Shown: piece by piece, positions 44,829 to 56,307 of the stretch
Position numbering within the stretch: position 1 is the first letter of the stretch
How the letters are laid out: every line of letters begins with the position of its first letter
Assembly (NCBI RefSeq): GCF_003206065.1
Contig: NZ_PZJQ01000005.1
Location: 341,977 to 405,976, forward strand
Direction: 5' to 3'
Length of the DNA stretch: 64,000 bases
From: Salinicola halimionae
Lineage (GTDB): Bacteria > Pseudomonadota > Gammaproteobacteria > Pseudomonadales > Halomonadaceae
Made by a program: the position numbers and the translations under genes
The notes under the pieces: model-generated
Told to the model about the DNA's origin: nothing
Database searches by the model: none
The model's input: only the letters and a program-made list of their open reading frames with translations

Positions 44829-44857
44829 AGCCGGATGCGCCTGCATCCGGCTTTTTT
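44829..44857 (+). terminator. Intrinsic terminator after phoX
   Basis: AGCCGGATGC (44829-44838) pairs with GCATCCGGCT (44843-44852), GCCT loop, then TTTTTT. It also lies downstream of the convergent ppk1 gene. Confidence 0.92.
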
Positions 44858-44904
44858 GCGATCCATCACTCGATATTGACGGATAGTCCGGACTCGTGGC
44901 GCGC

Positions 44905-47115
44905 TCAGGTCTGGCTGGCGTAGGCATAGAGCAGAGTCTCCTGCGCGCTGATCGGTTCGGCCTCCCCCGGATCGCGCAGATGATACTGCCCTTCGGTGTC
45001 GAGCTCCCAGCTCTGGCAATTGTCCAGCAGATAGGTATCGAGGTCCTTGCGTACCTGCTGCGCGACTTTCTTGTCCAGCAACGGGAAGCATGTCTCCACG
45101 CGATGGAACATGTTGCGTTCCATGGCGTCGGCGCTGGAGCACCAGGTTTCGTGCTTGCCGTCATTGTGGAAGTAATAGACGCGGGTATGCTCGAGGAAGC
45201 GACCGATGATCGAGCGAACTCGAATGTTGTCGGAGATACCCGCAATGCCGGGGCGTAGGCAGCACATGCCGCGAATGATCAGATCGCAGGTCACGCCTGC
45301 CTGGGAGGCCCGGTAAAGCGCGCGAATCAATTTGGGCTCGGTAATCGCATTGCACTTGATGACGATCCGGGCCTTCTTGCCACCTTCGGCCAGCTTGGCC
45401 TCTCGATCGATCATCTCGACCAGTGTCCTGTGCAGCGTGAACGGGGCGTGCAGCAAGGTATGGATCTTGCGGGGCTTGCCCATGCCGGAGAGCTGCTGGA
45501 ACACCTTGTGCACGTCTTCGCACAAGGCATCGTTGGCGGTCATCAGGCTGTAATCGGTATATAGCCTGGCGGTCTTGGCGTGGTAATTGCCCGTGCCGAG
45601 GTGAGCGTAGTGGCGTAGCTCGCCTTTCTCACGCCGCACGATGTGCATCATCTTGGCGTGGGTCTTGTAGGCCATGACGCCATAGATGACGATGGCTCCG
45701 GCCTCCTGCAGACGTGAGGCCAGCGCCAGATTGTCGGCCTCGTCGAAGCGCGCCCGTAGCTCGATGACCACGGTCACCTCCTTGCCGCCTCGTGCTGCCT
45801 CCACCAGCGCGCCCACGATCGAGGAGTCGGCGCCGGTCCGATAGAGCGTCTGCTTGATCGCCATCACGTCGGAATCGCGTGCCGCCTGACGCAGCAGGTC
45901 CTCTACCGGTGTGAACGACTGAAACGGGTGATGCAGCAGAATATCGCCCTGGCGGATGGCGGTGAACAGATTGACGTCGCCGCGTACCGACTTGGGCAGG
46001 CCGGGCGTGAAAGGGCGATAACGCAGATCCGGACGCTGGACATCGCCGAGCACGGCCATCATCCGGGTCAGATTGACGGGGCCGTTGACCCGATAGAGAT
46101 CGTCTTCCCCCAGTTCGAACTGCTTGAGCAGAAAATCGATCAGGCTGTCGGGGCAGTTGTCGGCGACTTCGAGCCGTACGCCGCTACCGTAGCGCCTCGC
46201 CAGCAGTTCGCCGCGCAGCGCCGAGGCCAGGTCGGAGACTTCCTCGGGATCGACCGATAGATCGGCATTGCGTGTCAGTCGGAACTGGTAGCAGCCTTCC
46301 ACCTCCATGCCGGGGAAGACCTCGTGGGCATGGGCGTGAATCATCGATGACAGGAACACGTAATCGGTGAAGCCGACGTCGCATAGTGCTTCCGGCAGGC
46401 GGATCAGTCGTGGCAACGAGCGCGGCGCGGGTAGAATCGCCATGCCGCCTTCACGGCCGAAGGCATCGGTGCCCTCGAGTTCGACGATGAAGTTGAGGCT
46501 CTTGTTGACCAGGCGAGGGAAAGGATGCGAAGGGTCGAGCCCGATCGGGCTGATCACTGGGGCGATTTCATCCTCGAAGTAGTCCGCCACCCAGGCGGCC
46601 TGCTCAGGAGTCCACTGGGCGCGACGCCGGAAACGGATCTTCTGTTCTTCCAGAGCGGGCACCAGGACATCGTTGAGGATGCGGTACTGGCGCTCCACCT
46701 GTTCGTGGCCAATGCGCGAAACCTCGCTCAGCACCCGAGCGGGTGTCATACCGTCGGCGCCTGTCTCCTCGTGAAACGAGGCCAGTTGATGCTTGAGTCC
46801 GGCGACCCTGATCTCGAAGAACTCATCGAGATTGGAAGAGACGATCAGCAGAAACATCAAGCGGTCGAGCAGCGGATGCGAAGCATCCAGCGACTGCTCC
46901 AGCACGCGGATATTGAACTGCAGGTGGGACAGTTCACGATTGAAGTAGAGCGTCGGGTCGTCGAGATCCGCCTGAGAAGAGGGTGTCTCCTTGGCGTGAA
47001 TGCCCTTGCGCGTACGATTGACGCGCAGGGGCGAGGCGTTGATCTCTTCACCACTGAGCGACAACGGTGTATCAGTGGAAGCGCTGGGCGTGTCTGGCGT
47101 GCCTGAGTCTGTCAT
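44905..47115 (-). CDS. ppk1: Polyphosphate kinase 1
   Basis: 736 residues from ATG 47115 (GGAG seven bases upstream). The first 50 or so residues are a variable, low-complexity extension; the PPK1 N domain starts at 'LYFNRELSHLQFNIRVLEQSLD'. The head domain, then two phospholipase-D-like catalytic domains follow: 'RFDEADNLALASRLQEAGAIVIYGVMAYKTHAKMM' with the autophosphorylated His, and 'GTGNYHAKTARLYTDYSLMT'. It makes polyphosphate from ATP, reversibly, at the membrane. It follows hemB by 38 bases and is probably co-transcribed with it from a Pho-box promoter. Confidence 0.97.
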   Translation of the reverse strand: MTDSGTPDTPSASTDTPLSLSGEEINASPLRVNRTRKGIHAKETPSSQADLDDPTLYFNRELSHLQFNIRVLEQSLDASHPLLDRLMFLLIVSSNLDEFFEIRVAGLKHQLASFHEETGADGMTPARVLSEVSRIGHEQVERQYRILNDVLVPALEEQKIRFRRRAQWTPEQAAWVADYFEDEIAPVISPIGLDPSHPFPRLVNKSLNFIVELEGTDAFGREGGMAILPAPRSLPRLIRLPEALCDVGFTDYVFLSSMIHAHAHEVFPGMEVEGCYQFRLTRNADLSVDPEEVSDLASALRGELLARRYGSGVRLEVADNCPDSLIDFLLKQFELGEDDLYRVNGPVNLTRMMAVLGDVQRPDLRYRPFTPGLPKSVRGDVNLFTAIRQGDILLHHPFQSFTPVEDLLRQAARDSDVMAIKQTLYRTGADSSIVGALVEAARGGKEVTVVIELRARFDEADNLALASRLQEAGAIVIYGVMAYKTHAKMMHIVRREKGELRHYAHLGTGNYHAKTARLYTDYSLMTANDALCEDVHKVFQQLSGMGKPRKIHTLLHAPFTLHRTLVEMIDREAKLAEGGKKARIVIKCNAITEPKLIRALYRASQAGVTCDLIIRGMCCLRPGIAGISDNIRVRSIIGRFLEHTRVYYFHNDGKHETWCSSADAMERNMFHRVETCFPLLDKKVAQQVRKDLDTYLLDNCQSWELDTEGQYHLRDPGEAEPISAQETLLYAYASQT

Positions 47116-47153
47116 CAAGAGTCTCCGGTGCCGGGGCAGACACGCCCGGGACC

Positions 47154-48344
<1,191 letters not shown>

Positions 48345-49118
48345 TCAATCCGCGGGATCGGGCTCGTCGTGCCGGCGGCGCTGGACGATACGACCAAAGA
48401 TGATGCCGACCTCGAACAGCAGCCACATGGGTACGGCCAGCAGGCTCTGCGAGATGATGTCCGGCGGGGTCAGCAGCATGCCGATGATGAAGCAGATCAG
48501 AATGACATAAGGCCGCTTCTTGCTCAGGCTAGCGACATCGGTGATGCCGGTCCAGATAACCAGGAAAGTGGCAATCGGAATCTCGAAGGCCACGCCGAAG
48601 GCGAAGAACATCTTAAGCACGAAATTGAGATAGGCATTGATATCCGTCATGACCGTCACGTCCTGCGGTCCGGTATGCACGAAGAAGCTGAACAGCAGCG
48701 GGAATACCACGTAGTAGGCGAATGCCGCACCGCCGTAAAACAGCAGGATGCTGGAGGCGAGCAGCGGAAAGGCCAGCGCCTTTTCATGCTTGTAGAGTCC
48801 CGGGGCAATGAACGCCCAGGCCTGATAGAGAATGAACGGGATGGCCGCAAAGATGGCGACCACCATGGTCAGCTTGAACGGTGCCAGGAAGGGCGACGTG
48901 ACCTCGGTGGCGATCATCTTGGAACCCGCCGGTAACAGCGCCACCAGCGGATCGGCCACGAAACGGTAGATATCGTTGGAGAAGGCGTAGAGGCCGATGA
49001 AGATCACCACGACGAGGATCACTGCCTTCATCAGCCGTGAGCGCAGTTCGATCAGGTGCTCGATCAGTGGGGCTTGCGACTGCTGTTCTTCTGGCGGTGG
49101 CGTATGGACATCGCTCAT
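48345..49118 (-). CDS. tatC: Sec-independent translocase subunit TatC
   Basis: 257 residues with six membrane segments. Conserved blocks: '[16 protein letters not shown]' at the cytoplasmic N-terminus (Glu that binds the twin-arginine signal) and '[20 protein letters not shown]'. TatBC forms the receptor for folded Tat substrates such as the nearby PhoX. Its ATG overlaps the tatB stop (ATGA). Confidence 0.98.
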   Translation of the reverse strand: MSDVHTPPPEEQQSQAPLIEHLIELRSRLMKAVILVVVIFIGLYAFSNDIYRFVADPLVALLPAGSKMIATEVTSPFLAPFKLTMVVAIFAAIPFILYQAWAFIAPGLYKHEKALAFPLLASSILLFYGGAAFAYYVVFPLLFSFFVHTGPQDVTVMTDINAYLNFVLKMFFAFGVAFEIPIATFLVIWTGITDVASLSKKRPYVILICFIIGMLLTPPDIISQSLLAVPMWLLFEVGIIFGRIVQRRRHDEPDPAD

Positions 49119-49570
49119 CGGGAAGCCGGATCCTTGTCCGCGGGAGAGGTGTCGGCAGGCTGGGCATTCGACGCCAATGACCGATCGTCACGCGAAGACG
49201 ATTCGACGGGATCGAGCTCTGCCACCGGGTCGTGGCTATCGGTGGCGGCGGGAGGCGGCGCCGAGGCACGTGCTGGCGTCGAGGTGCCCGACTCGCCGGA
49301 CTTGGCGCCAGCCCCGAGACTCGACTCGACACCGCGTCGCGCCTGATTGACGCCTTCATCCAGTTTTTTCTGCTGCTCGGCCAGTTTCTGACGCAGTTCC
49401 TCCGCCTCGAGCTGAGAGGTGATCTCGCGCTGCATGGTCGAGACGCTGCGTTTGATTCGGCCGACCCACAGGCCGGCCGTACGCGCGGCCCTGGGCAGGC
49501 GCTCGGGGCCGAGTACCAGCAATCCGACGATGCCGATCAGCAACAGTTCGAAGAAACCGATATCGAACAT
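49115..49570 (-). CDS. tatB: Sec-independent translocase subunit TatB
   Basis: 151 residues. The N-terminal membrane helix '[30 protein letters not shown]' has the TatB-type Glu8 and 'LGPERLP' hinge, then an amphipathic helix and a long charged, probably disordered tail. It bridges TatC and TatA. Starts 5 bases after tatA. Confidence 0.96.
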   Translation of the reverse strand: MFDIGFFELLLIGIVGLLVLGPERLPRAARTAGLWVGRIKRSVSTMQREITSQLEAEELRQKLAEQQKKLDEGVNQARRGVESSLGAGAKSGESGTSTPARASAPPPAATDSHDPVAELDPVESSSRDDRSLASNAQPADTSPADKDPASR

Positions 49571-49575
49571 AGGGG

Positions 49576-49854
49576 TTACTGGTGCCCGGCCTTGTCGTTG
49601 GAAGGCTGCTTCGTCTCGTCGGGGCGATTCTCGAAGTTGTGATCCTGGGTCTTGTTGTGGCCCGCATCTTCGGAATGGTTGATGCTGTGCTGCGTCGTGC
49701 TCTCTTTCTTGTCGTCGTCATCGATGGCTTTCTTGAAGCCTTTGACGGCGCCGCCTAGATCGCTGCCGACATTGCGCAGTTTCTTGGTGCCGAAAATCAG
49801 GATGATGATCCCGAGAACGATCAACAACTGCCAGATACTGATTCCACCCAGCAT
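49576..49854 (-). CDS. tatA: Sec-independent translocase subunit TatA
   Basis: 92 residues. '[44 protein letters not shown]' is the canonical TatA transmembrane plus FGTKKL hinge and amphipathic helix; the rest is a hydrophilic His/Asp/Lys-rich tail. AAGGAGA precedes the ATG. TatA oligomers form the transient conduit. Confidence 0.98.
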   Translation of the reverse strand: MLGGISIWQLLIVLGIIILIFGTKKLRNVGSDLGGAVKGFKKAIDDDDKKESTTQHSINHSEDAGHNKTQDHNFENRPDETKQPSNDKAGHQ

Positions 49855-49893
49855 GACTTTCTCCTTACCGATGCGCCTTGGCGCGATGATGAT

Positions 49894-50235
49894 TCATGCG
49901 TCCTGCTGACGCGACGCTTTTTCGTCCAGTCCGGAGACATTGAACCGTCGGGCCAGCTCCGCGAGAACTTCGCGATGATCGATGTCGAGATGCGACAGCA
50001 TCACCAGGCTATGAAACCACAGATCGGCGACTTCACCGATCAGAGCCTGGCGACTTTGAGCATCATCTACCTCGACATCCTTGGCGGCAAGCAGCGTTTC
50101 CGTGGCTTCTTCGCCAACTTTTTCCAGAATCTTGTTGAGGCCGCGATGATGCAGCTGAGCCACATAGGAGCTATCCGGGTCCGCGCTGCGGCGCGCATCC
50201 AACACCGCCGCCAGTTGTTCGAGAGTATCACTCAT
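49894..50235 (-). CDS. hisE: Phosphoribosyl-ATP pyrophosphatase
   Basis: 113 residues from ATG 50235. MazG-like all-alpha fold with '[18 protein letters not shown]' and '[14 protein letters not shown]', the metal-binding Glu/Asp pattern of HisE. It is the second step of histidine synthesis, here as a stand-alone gene rather than fused to hisI. hisE next to tatABC and ubiB is common in gammaproteobacteria. Confidence 0.95.
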   Translation of the reverse strand: MSDTLEQLAAVLDARRSADPDSSYVAQLHHRGLNKILEKVGEEATETLLAAKDVEVDDAQSRQALIGEVADLWFHSLVMLSHLDIDHREVLAELARRFNVSGLDEKASRQQDA

Positions 50236-50317
50236 GACATGACATTCCTGCTTATAAGGCGAGTTTAGCTTGGCGCTTAGCACTCAGCGACCCCAGCAAT
50301 CGGGTCGTATCATACAC

Positions 50318-51940
50318 TCACCGCCAGGCCAGCAGCAGCGCGCCCAGACCAGCTGCAACCAGTACCGGCCACGGCTGCTGTTCCGCCCACGCCAGCATCG
50401 GTTGCCAAGCCAGCGCTAGCGCCAGTAGCACGGCGCCCAGGCGCAGCCGCCTGGCGCGTGGCGCCGCTCGCTGAAAGCGGGCCTCCAGCCCCGTCAACGC
50501 CTCGGTTTGCTGACGGTAGAGCCGACGCTGCTGATCGCGATCGGCAAGCGCCTGATGGGCGAGTACCGGCAGCTCCGGAATCTGATGCGCCAGTTCGGGC
50601 GCGTGCTTCTGCAGGGTCTTCCAGAAGCCCTTGGGTCCAGCGCGCTCTCGCATCCAGCGCTCCAGATAGGGTCTGGCGGTGCTCCAGAGATCCAGATCCG
50701 GGTAGAGCTGACGACCCAGGCCTTCGATATTGAGTAGCGTCTTCTGCAGCAACACCAGCTGTGGCTGGACTTCCATGTTGAAACGCCGTGCAGTCTGGAA
50801 CAGGCCCAACAGCACCTGACCAAACGAAATGTCCTTGAGCGGCTTCTCCAGAATCGGCTCGCAGACGGCACGAATCGCCGAGGCGAACTCGTTGGCCCGA
50901 GTCCCTTCACCGACCCAGCCGGATTCGATGTGCAGCACCGCAACCTCGTAATAGTCCTGGCGGAAGAAGGCCAGCAGATTACGTGCCAGGTAATCCTGGT
51001 CTTCGCGGGTCAGACTGCCGACGATGCCACAGTCGATGGCGATGTAACGGGGCTCGGTAGGATTTTCCCGCGAGACGAAGATGTTGCCGGGGTGCATGTC
51101 GGCATGGAAGAAGTTGTCACGAAAGACCTGGGTGAAGAAGATTTCGACGCCGCGCTCGGCCAGCTTCTTGAGATCGGTACCCTGGGCACGAAGCGCGTCG
51201 ATATCGGCCACGGGAATGCCGTTGATACGCTCCTGAACCATTACCTGACGGTGGGTCAACGACCAGTGAATGGCCGGCACGTAGAGCAGCGGCGAGCTCT
51301 GGAAGTTGCGCTTGAGCTGCGACGTGTTGGCGGCTTCCTTGTTGAGATCGAGCTCGTCGAACAGGGTCGCCTCGTAATCCTTGACCACCTCGACCGGGCG
51401 CAGGCGGCGAGCTTCCGGCACGCGACGCATCAGGCGTGCAAAGGTATAAAGCAGCCCGATGTCCTCGCGCATGATGCGGTCGATGCCGGGGCGGATGATC
51501 TTGACCACGACCTGTTCGCCGCTATGCAGCTCGGCGGCATGAACCTGGGCGATCGATGCCGAGGCCATCGGCTCGGTCTCGAAGGCGGCGAAAGCTTCCT
51601 CGACGGTCTTGCCGAGTTCGACCTCGACCATGGCGCGGGCGGTCTCACCGGGGAAGGGTGGTACTTGATCCTGAAGCCGCTTCAGTTCGTCGGCGATATC
51701 CGGGGGTAGCAGATCGCGGCGGGTCGACAGCATCTGGCCGAACTTGACGAAGATAGGCCCGAGGGACTCCAGCGCCAGGCGTAGCCGTTTGCCGCGAGAG
51801 TGATCGCCGATCGGAATCAGCCGAACGGGCGCGAAGCGCCATAGCCAACGGATGACAGGCGGCAATCGTTCCGGGGGAACCAGACTGTCGAGACGGTAGC
51901 GCGAAACGGTCCAGGCGATGCGAAATAGCCGCAGGCTCAT
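50318..51940 (-). CDS. ubiB: Ubiquinone biosynthesis kinase-like protein UbiB
   Basis: 540 residues from ATG 51940, overlapping ubiJ by four bases. The ABC1/ADCK fold shows '[36 protein letters not shown]' (KxGQ motif), '[12 protein letters not shown]' (invariant Lys), '[13 protein letters not shown]' and '[10 protein letters not shown]'. Two C-terminal hydrophobic stretches (about 497-540) anchor it in the inner membrane. It is an atypical ATPase needed for coenzyme Q synthesis. Confidence 0.97.
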   Translation of the reverse strand: MSLRLFRIAWTVSRYRLDSLVPPERLPPVIRWLWRFAPVRLIPIGDHSRGKRLRLALESLGPIFVKFGQMLSTRRDLLPPDIADELKRLQDQVPPFPGETARAMVEVELGKTVEEAFAAFETEPMASASIAQVHAAELHSGEQVVVKIIRPGIDRIMREDIGLLYTFARLMRRVPEARRLRPVEVVKDYEATLFDELDLNKEAANTSQLKRNFQSSPLLYVPAIHWSLTHRQVMVQERINGIPVADIDALRAQGTDLKKLAERGVEIFFTQVFRDNFFHADMHPGNIFVSRENPTEPRYIAIDCGIVGSLTREDQDYLARNLLAFFRQDYYEVAVLHIESGWVGEGTRANEFASAIRAVCEPILEKPLKDISFGQVLLGLFQTARRFNMEVQPQLVLLQKTLLNIEGLGRQLYPDLDLWSTARPYLERWMRERAGPKGFWKTLQKHAPELAHQIPELPVLAHQALADRDQQRRLYRQQTEALTGLEARFQRAAPRARRLRLGAVLLALALAWQPMLAWAEQQPWPVLVAAGLGALLLAWR

Positions 51941-52560
51941 GAATGAGGCTCCTGGCGGCGTTGCAATCGATCGATGCGGGCACCAAGACGATCGACGGTC
52001 TGCTGGAGCTCGGTCAGATGATCGCGGGCGACGGCGAGCTGGTTGCGCCCGGCCAGCCAACGGCGCTCTTCGAACAGATATTCACGCATGTCCTGTTGCC
52101 ACTCGCTGGCCATGAAGCGTGCCTGTCGGCCCAGGTGGTGAACTCCTGTCGCGACGCCGTGGGCATTACGGCTACCCAGCCCCTTGGCCAACGCGCCTTC
52201 CCAATCGAGATCGAGGTCCATGAACAGGGTCTGGATCGAGGGCAGGAGCGCTGTCTGGCCGGTGACCGGCAACTGCCCGCTGAACAGCAGGCGCTCGGGA
52301 GAATCGCCTGCCATCAGGCGGGTCATGGCGTGTCGGGTCAAGGTGACCTCGAGATCGTCTGTGTCATGCCACTCGAGCGCTCGGCTCAAGATGAGACCGT
52401 CAGCGTGGAACGCCACCCGAAATCCGATCCGGGCGTCGTCGAGGGTGAGCCGCAGGGTAGTGTCGGACAGCGCCGCCAGCCGCGCAGACGCAGCCGGATC
52501 GCGGCGCAGCAAGGTATTCAGCGAGCGTTCGAGAGCGACCAGGGCGAAAGTATCCAGCAT
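51937..52560 (-). CDS. ubiJ: Ubiquinone biosynthesis accessory factor UbiJ
   Basis: 207 residues. An SCP2 lipid-binding domain covers about residues 15-115 ('[24 protein letters not shown]'); a C-terminal coiled coil follows ('[21 protein letters not shown]'). UbiJ is part of the soluble Ubi metabolon that carries hydrophobic intermediates. The ubiE-ubiJ-ubiB order is the standard one. Confidence 0.93.
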   Translation of the reverse strand: MLDTFALVALERSLNTLLRRDPAASARLAALSDTTLRLTLDDARIGFRVAFHADGLILSRALEWHDTDDLEVTLTRHAMTRLMAGDSPERLLFSGQLPVTGQTALLPSIQTLFMDLDLDWEGALAKGLGSRNAHGVATGVHHLGRQARFMASEWQQDMREYLFEERRWLAGRNQLAVARDHLTELQQTVDRLGARIDRLQRRQEPHS

Positions 52561-52571
52561 GACGCGCGCCC

Positions 52572-53318
52572 TCAGAGCTTGATGCCGCGATGTAGCGCGA
52601 CGATCCCACCGGTCATGTTGGTATATTCGACGCGCTCCAGCCCGGCCGCCTGCATCATGCCTTTCAGCGTTTCCTGATCGGGATGCATGCGTATCGACTC
52701 GGCCAGATAGCGGTAACTGTCGGCATCGTTGGCCACCAGCCGACCCATCTGCGGCAGCAATCGAAATGAATACTGATCGTAGGCTTTCGACAGCAAACCG
52801 TTGACCGGTTTAGAAAACTCCAGCACCAGCAGGCGTCCGCCCGGCTTGAGAACGCGGGTCATCGAGCGGAGCGCGGCATCCTTGTCGGTGACATTGCGCA
52901 AGCCGAAAGCGATGGTAATGCAGTGAAAGCTGTTGTCGGGGAACGGCAGGCTCTCCGCGTTGGCCTGCACGTATTTGACGTTGTCGCCGACCCCGTGGTC
53001 GATCAGCTTGTCGCGGCCGACACGCAGCATCGACTCGTTGATATCGGCCAGTACGACGCGACCTTGGGGGCCGACACGTTTGGCAAATTGGCGGGTCAGA
53101 TCGCCGGTGCCGCCGGCGATATCGAGCACGCTATGCCCGGGGCGGACGCCGCTGCGCTCGAGCGCGAGCTGTTTCCAGAAGCGATGGATGCCGAATGACA
53201 TCAGATCGTTCATGACGTCGTAGCGCGCGGCCACCGAATGAAAGACGTCGGCCACGCGGGCGGCCTTCTCGTCGACCGCGACCTTCTCATAGCCAAAGTC
53301 GGTCGTGCGCTTGTCCAT
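52572..53318 (-). CDS. ubiE: Ubiquinone/menaquinone C-methyltransferase
   Basis: 248 residues from ATG 53318 (GGAGA upstream). SAM-binding motif '[19 protein letters not shown]' is motif I; '[15 protein letters not shown]', '[25 protein letters not shown]' and '[17 protein letters not shown]' follow. It methylates the demethoxyquinol ring carbon in ubiquinone synthesis. First gene of ubiE-ubiJ-ubiB-hisE-tatABC. Confidence 0.98.
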   Translation of the reverse strand: MDKRTTDFGYEKVAVDEKAARVADVFHSVAARYDVMNDLMSFGIHRFWKQLALERSGVRPGHSVLDIAGGTGDLTRQFAKRVGPQGRVVLADINESMLRVGRDKLIDHGVGDNVKYVQANAESLPFPDNSFHCITIAFGLRNVTDKDAALRSMTRVLKPGGRLLVLEFSKPVNGLLSKAYDQYSFRLLPQMGRLVANDADSYRYLAESIRMHPDQETLKGMMQAAGLERVEYTNMTGGIVALHRGIKL

Positions 53319-53463
53319 GTGCTTTTCTCCGAGATGACGCGAGCGGCGATCATTTTGCTGTCTAAGCGATCGTTCAGCTGTCGAGAGGATTGCCAGGTGG
53401 TTCGAGCCCTGCGAGTGACGCGCTCGAGACCGGGGCGAGTCGATGTGAGCCGATCGAGCCAGC

Positions 53464-53492
53464 ATTGTAGCGTCTGGGTGCAAACTTGTCTT
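53464..53492 (-). promoter_or_regulatory. Candidate promoter of the ubiE operon
   Basis: On the minus strand AAGACA (53492-53487), 17-base spacer, TACAAT (53469-53464), giving a 5' leader of about 140 bases before ubiE. Confidence 0.5.
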
Positions 53493-53556
53493 TGCGCATC
53501 ACCGCCGGTAGGCCTGGAGAGCTACCCGATGGTGGTGGCAGGTATCCAGTGCCGCC

Positions 53557-53940
53557 TCAAACCTGATGAATCTGAATCACGCTGGCTTCGCGCGATGCGC
53601 CGGCGCGCTCCAGCCGGGCTAGGTAATCGTCCCACCAGGCCTGCCGGTGGAGGGCCATGTCGTGAAGGTATTCCCAGGTATAAAGGCCCGTGTCGTGGCC
53701 ATCGTCGAAGTGCAGCTTCAGCGCGTAACGGCCGGTTTGAGAGATGTCCAGCAGTCCGACATGACGCTTGCCGGTCTGCAGCACGGCTTCGCTGGGATGA
53801 TGGCCCTGGACTTCCGCCGAGGGCGAATAGACGCGCAACAGCTCTATCGGCAGGCGATAGCTCTCGCCATCGGGATAGCCCAGTTCGAGCTCGCGATCGC
53901 CCTTGTGATAGTGGACTCGAGTGGGAATGGGTGCGGGCAT
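53557..53940 (-). CDS. DUF971 protein (gamma-butyrobetaine hydroxylase-like N-terminal domain)
   Basis: 127 residues from ATG 53940 with AGGAGAT upstream. 'YHKGDRELELGYPDGESYRLPIELLRVYSPSAEVQGH' and 'GRYALKLHFDDGHDTGLYTWEYLHDMA' are the DUF971 hallmarks. Members are small cytosolic proteins often encoded beside hslUV or ubiE, and the same fold occurs in iron-sulphur and hydroxylase contexts. No function is established that I know of. It lies between hslU and ubiE on the same strand. Confidence 0.88.
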   Translation of the reverse strand: MPAPIPTRVHYHKGDRELELGYPDGESYRLPIELLRVYSPSAEVQGHHPSEAVLQTGKRHVGLLDISQTGRYALKLHFDDGHDTGLYTWEYLHDMALHRQAWWDDYLARLERAGASREASVIQIHQV

Positions 53941-54004
53941 CGGTATCTCCTGCGGTAAGGAAGCGCTGATGTCTCGAATAGACAATGACGCCGCTACGCA
54001 ACGG

Positions 54005-54037
54005 GAAGAGAGAAGAGGTCCGCTCTCTTCTCTCTTC
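54005..54037. terminator. Perfect 13-bp hairpin downstream of hslU
   Basis: GAAGAGAGAAGAG (54005-54017) pairs perfectly with CTCTTCTCTCTTC (54025-54037), 7-base loop. It is 19 bases after the hslU stop, with no T-run on the transcribed strand. Probably a terminator or 3'-end stabiliser separating hslU from the DUF971 gene. Confidence 0.55.
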
Positions 54038-54056
54038 GTTCAGATCTCTTTGCGCT

Positions 54057-55481
54057 TTAGAGAATATACCGCGAGAGATCTTCGTCCACGGCCAGCTCTC
54101 CGAGCTTTTCGTTGACGTAGTCGGCGTTGACGACCAGCGGACTCGGATAGTCACCGCCCTGGAAGGAGGCTTCCTCGAGCAGCCGCTCCATGACCGTATG
54201 CAGACGGCGGGCGCCGATGTTCTCGGTACCGTCGTTGACCTGCCAGGCAATCTCGGCGATCCGCGAGATACCGTCTTCGGTGAACTGCACCTCCAATCCT
54301 TCGGTATCGAGCAGTGCCTGATACTGCTTGGTCAGCGCCGCCGATGGCTCGGTCAGGATGCGCTTGAAATCGTCCGGGGTCAGCGCGGTCAACTCTACGC
54401 GGATCGGAAGGCGGCCCTGCAGCTCCGGGATCAGATCCGAAGGCTTGGCAAGGTGGAAAGCACCGGAGGCGATGAACAGGATGTGATCGGTACGCACCAT
54501 GCCGTGCTTGGTGGAGACGGTGGAGCCTTCGATCAGTGGCAGCAGATCGCGCTGCACGCCTTCCCGGGAAACGTCACCGCCGCTACCGCCAGATTCGCCG
54601 CGCTTGGCGACCTTGTCGATCTCGTCGAGGAACACGATACCGTTCTGCTCGACCGCTTCCAGCGCGCGCTGCTTGATCTCTTCCTCGTTGACCAGCTTGG
54701 CGGCTTCTTCGTCCTGCAGCAGTTTCCAGGCATCCTTGACCGCCACGCGGCGCGTCTCGGATTTCTGCTTGCCCATGTTGGCGAACATGCTCTGCAGCTG
54801 ATTGGTCATTTCCTCCATGCCCGGCGGGGTCATGATGTCGACGCCCTGGCTGGCCGGGGTCACCTCGATATCGATTTCCTTGTCGTCGAGCTGGCCTTCG
54901 CGCAGCTTCTTGCGGAAGACCTGACGCGTCGAAGTGTCGTCGCGGCCCGCGTCGTACTCGCTGCCACGCGGGCGCGGCAATAGCGCATCGAGGATACGAT
55001 CCTCGGCAGCATCCTGAGCCTTGTGACGGACTTCGACCTTGGCCTGCTCGCGAACCATCTTGATCGCCATTTCCATCAGGTCGCGAATGATCGATTCGAC
55101 GTCGCGGCCGACGTAGCCCACCTCGGTGAACTTGGTCGCCTCGACCTTGAGAAACGGCGCGCCGGCGAGCTTGGCCAGACGCCGTGCGATCTCGGTCTTG
55201 CCGACGCCGGTCGGGCCGATCATCAGGATATTCTTGGGCACGATCTCGCCGCGCATGTCCTCGCCGAGACGCATACGGCGCCAGCGGTTGCGCAGCGCCA
55301 CGGCGACGGCGCGCTTGGCGTCGTGCTGGCCGATGATGTACTGGTCGAGAGAATGCACGATTTCGCGCGGAGTCATCGCAGACTGGGTCAGTGCCGGTAC
55401 GGCGCCGACGTTTTCCTGACCGGCACCGTTCTGGGAAGAACTTTGAGACGGGGTATTCGCAGACGTAGTGTTCGCAGACAT
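54057..55481 (-). CDS. hslU: ATP-dependent protease ATPase subunit HslU
   Basis: 474 residues from ATG 55481, supported by GAGG upstream and by close spacing to hslV. The first 35 residues are a Ser/Asn/Gln-rich extension absent from E. coli HslU (443 aa); the family start '[24 protein letters not shown]' is at 36, but that ATG (55376) has no ribosome-binding site. Walker A '[19 protein letters not shown]', the pore 'GYVGRD' motif, I-domain, Walker B '[11 protein letters not shown]', and C-terminal 'RYIL' tail that docks into HslV are all visible. Confidence 0.97.
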   Translation of the reverse strand: MSANTTSANTPSQSSSQNGAGQENVGAVPALTQSAMTPREIVHSLDQYIIGQHDAKRAVAVALRNRWRRMRLGEDMRGEIVPKNILMIGPTGVGKTEIARRLAKLAGAPFLKVEATKFTEVGYVGRDVESIIRDLMEMAIKMVREQAKVEVRHKAQDAAEDRILDALLPRPRGSEYDAGRDDTSTRQVFRKKLREGQLDDKEIDIEVTPASQGVDIMTPPGMEEMTNQLQSMFANMGKQKSETRRVAVKDAWKLLQDEEAAKLVNEEEIKQRALEAVEQNGIVFLDEIDKVAKRGESGGSGGDVSREGVQRDLLPLIEGSTVSTKHGMVRTDHILFIASGAFHLAKPSDLIPELQGRLPIRVELTALTPDDFKRILTEPSAALTKQYQALLDTEGLEVQFTEDGISRIAEIAWQVNDGTENIGARRLHTVMERLLEEASFQGGDYPSPLVVNADYVNEKLGELAVDEDLSRYIL

Positions 55482-55494
55482 GGATTCGGCCTCG

Positions 55495-56013
55495 TTACAG
55501 CTCTTCGAGCGTGATCTGGTGATTGGTGAAGACGCAGATGTCGGCGGCGATATTGAGTGATTTCTCGGTGATCTCGCGGGCGCCGAGCTCGGTGTTCTCG
55601 AGGAGTGCACGCGCCGAGGCCTGGGCGAAGTGACCGCCGGAGCCGATGGCGATGATGCCGCGTTCGGGCTCGACCACGTCACCGTTGCCGGTAATGATCA
55701 GTGAGGCGGTCTTGTCGGCGACGGCCAGCATGGCCTCGAGGCGGCGCAGGGCGCGGTCGGTGCGCCACTCTTTTGCCAGCTCGACCGCGGCTTTGGTCAG
55801 GTGACCCTGGTACTTTTCCAGCTGCGCTTCGAAGCGCTCGAACAGAGTGAAGGCGTCGGCAGTACCGCCGGCGAAACCGGCCAGAACCTGGCCGCGATAA
55901 AGTCGGCGGACCTTGCTGGCGTTGCCTTTCATCACCGTGTTGCCCAGTGAAACCTGGCCATCGCCGGCCAGAGCGACCTGGTCGCCACGGCGCACTGATA
56001 CGATTGTGGTCAT
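55495..56013 (-). CDS. hslV: ATP-dependent protease peptidase subunit HslV
   Basis: 172 residues from ATG 56013. After Met removal the N-terminal nucleophile is Thr2 in '[29 protein letters not shown]', the proteasome-beta-like active site. '[27 protein letters not shown]' and '[13 protein letters not shown]' are conserved. Dodecamers pair with HslU to degrade misfolded proteins during heat shock. hslU follows after 13 bases. A sigma-32-like promoter precedes it. Confidence 0.98.
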   Translation of the reverse strand: MTTIVSVRRGDQVALAGDGQVSLGNTVMKGNASKVRRLYRGQVLAGFAGGTADAFTLFERFEAQLEKYQGHLTKAAVELAKEWRTDRALRRLEAMLAVADKTASLIITGNGDVVEPERGIIAIGSGGHFAQASARALLENTELGAREITEKSLNIAADICVFTNHQITLEEL

Positions 56014-56032
56014 GCAATTGACTCCCAATGGC

Positions 56033-56119
56033 GCGCCGCCAAACCTCCCGGCGGCGCCGAAAACGGGTGCGATCGCGTCCGTTGAAAGCTCTGGAGAGCG
56101 TTGCCCGGAACGACGCGAT
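56033..56119 (-). other. Structured 5' leader of hslVU
   Basis: Two stems lie in the leader: GCGCCGCC/GGCGGCGC (56033-56040 with 56050-56057) just before the start region, and ATCGCGTC/GACGCGAT (56072-56079 with 56112-56119). A leader stem-loop stabilises hslVU mRNA in E. coli; whether these are equivalent is not known. Confidence 0.5.
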
Positions 56120-56137
56120 GCGGCATGAACAATCAAG

Positions 56138-56163
56138 TATGGGCGAGAAAGGGGGAAATCAAG
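56138..56163 (-). promoter_or_regulatory. Sigma-32 heat-shock promoter of hslVU
   Basis: On the minus strand CTTGAT (56163-56158), 13-base spacer, GCCCATAC (56145-56138), against the sigma-32 consensus CTTGAA-N13-15-CCCCATnT. Its place about 125 bases upstream of hslV and the known heat-shock control of hslVU support it. Confidence 0.7.
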
Positions 56164-56307
56164 CCGACGGTGAACGTCGAAGGTCATGAACGGACGGACG
56201 GCAGGGTGCCGGCCGCCATGACGCCTGATAATGGCGCGTGATCGCGGCGCCTATTGAGGGCGCGAATTTCTGGCCCTGAGACGCCGCGGGCCTCGATGTC
56301 GAAGGCG

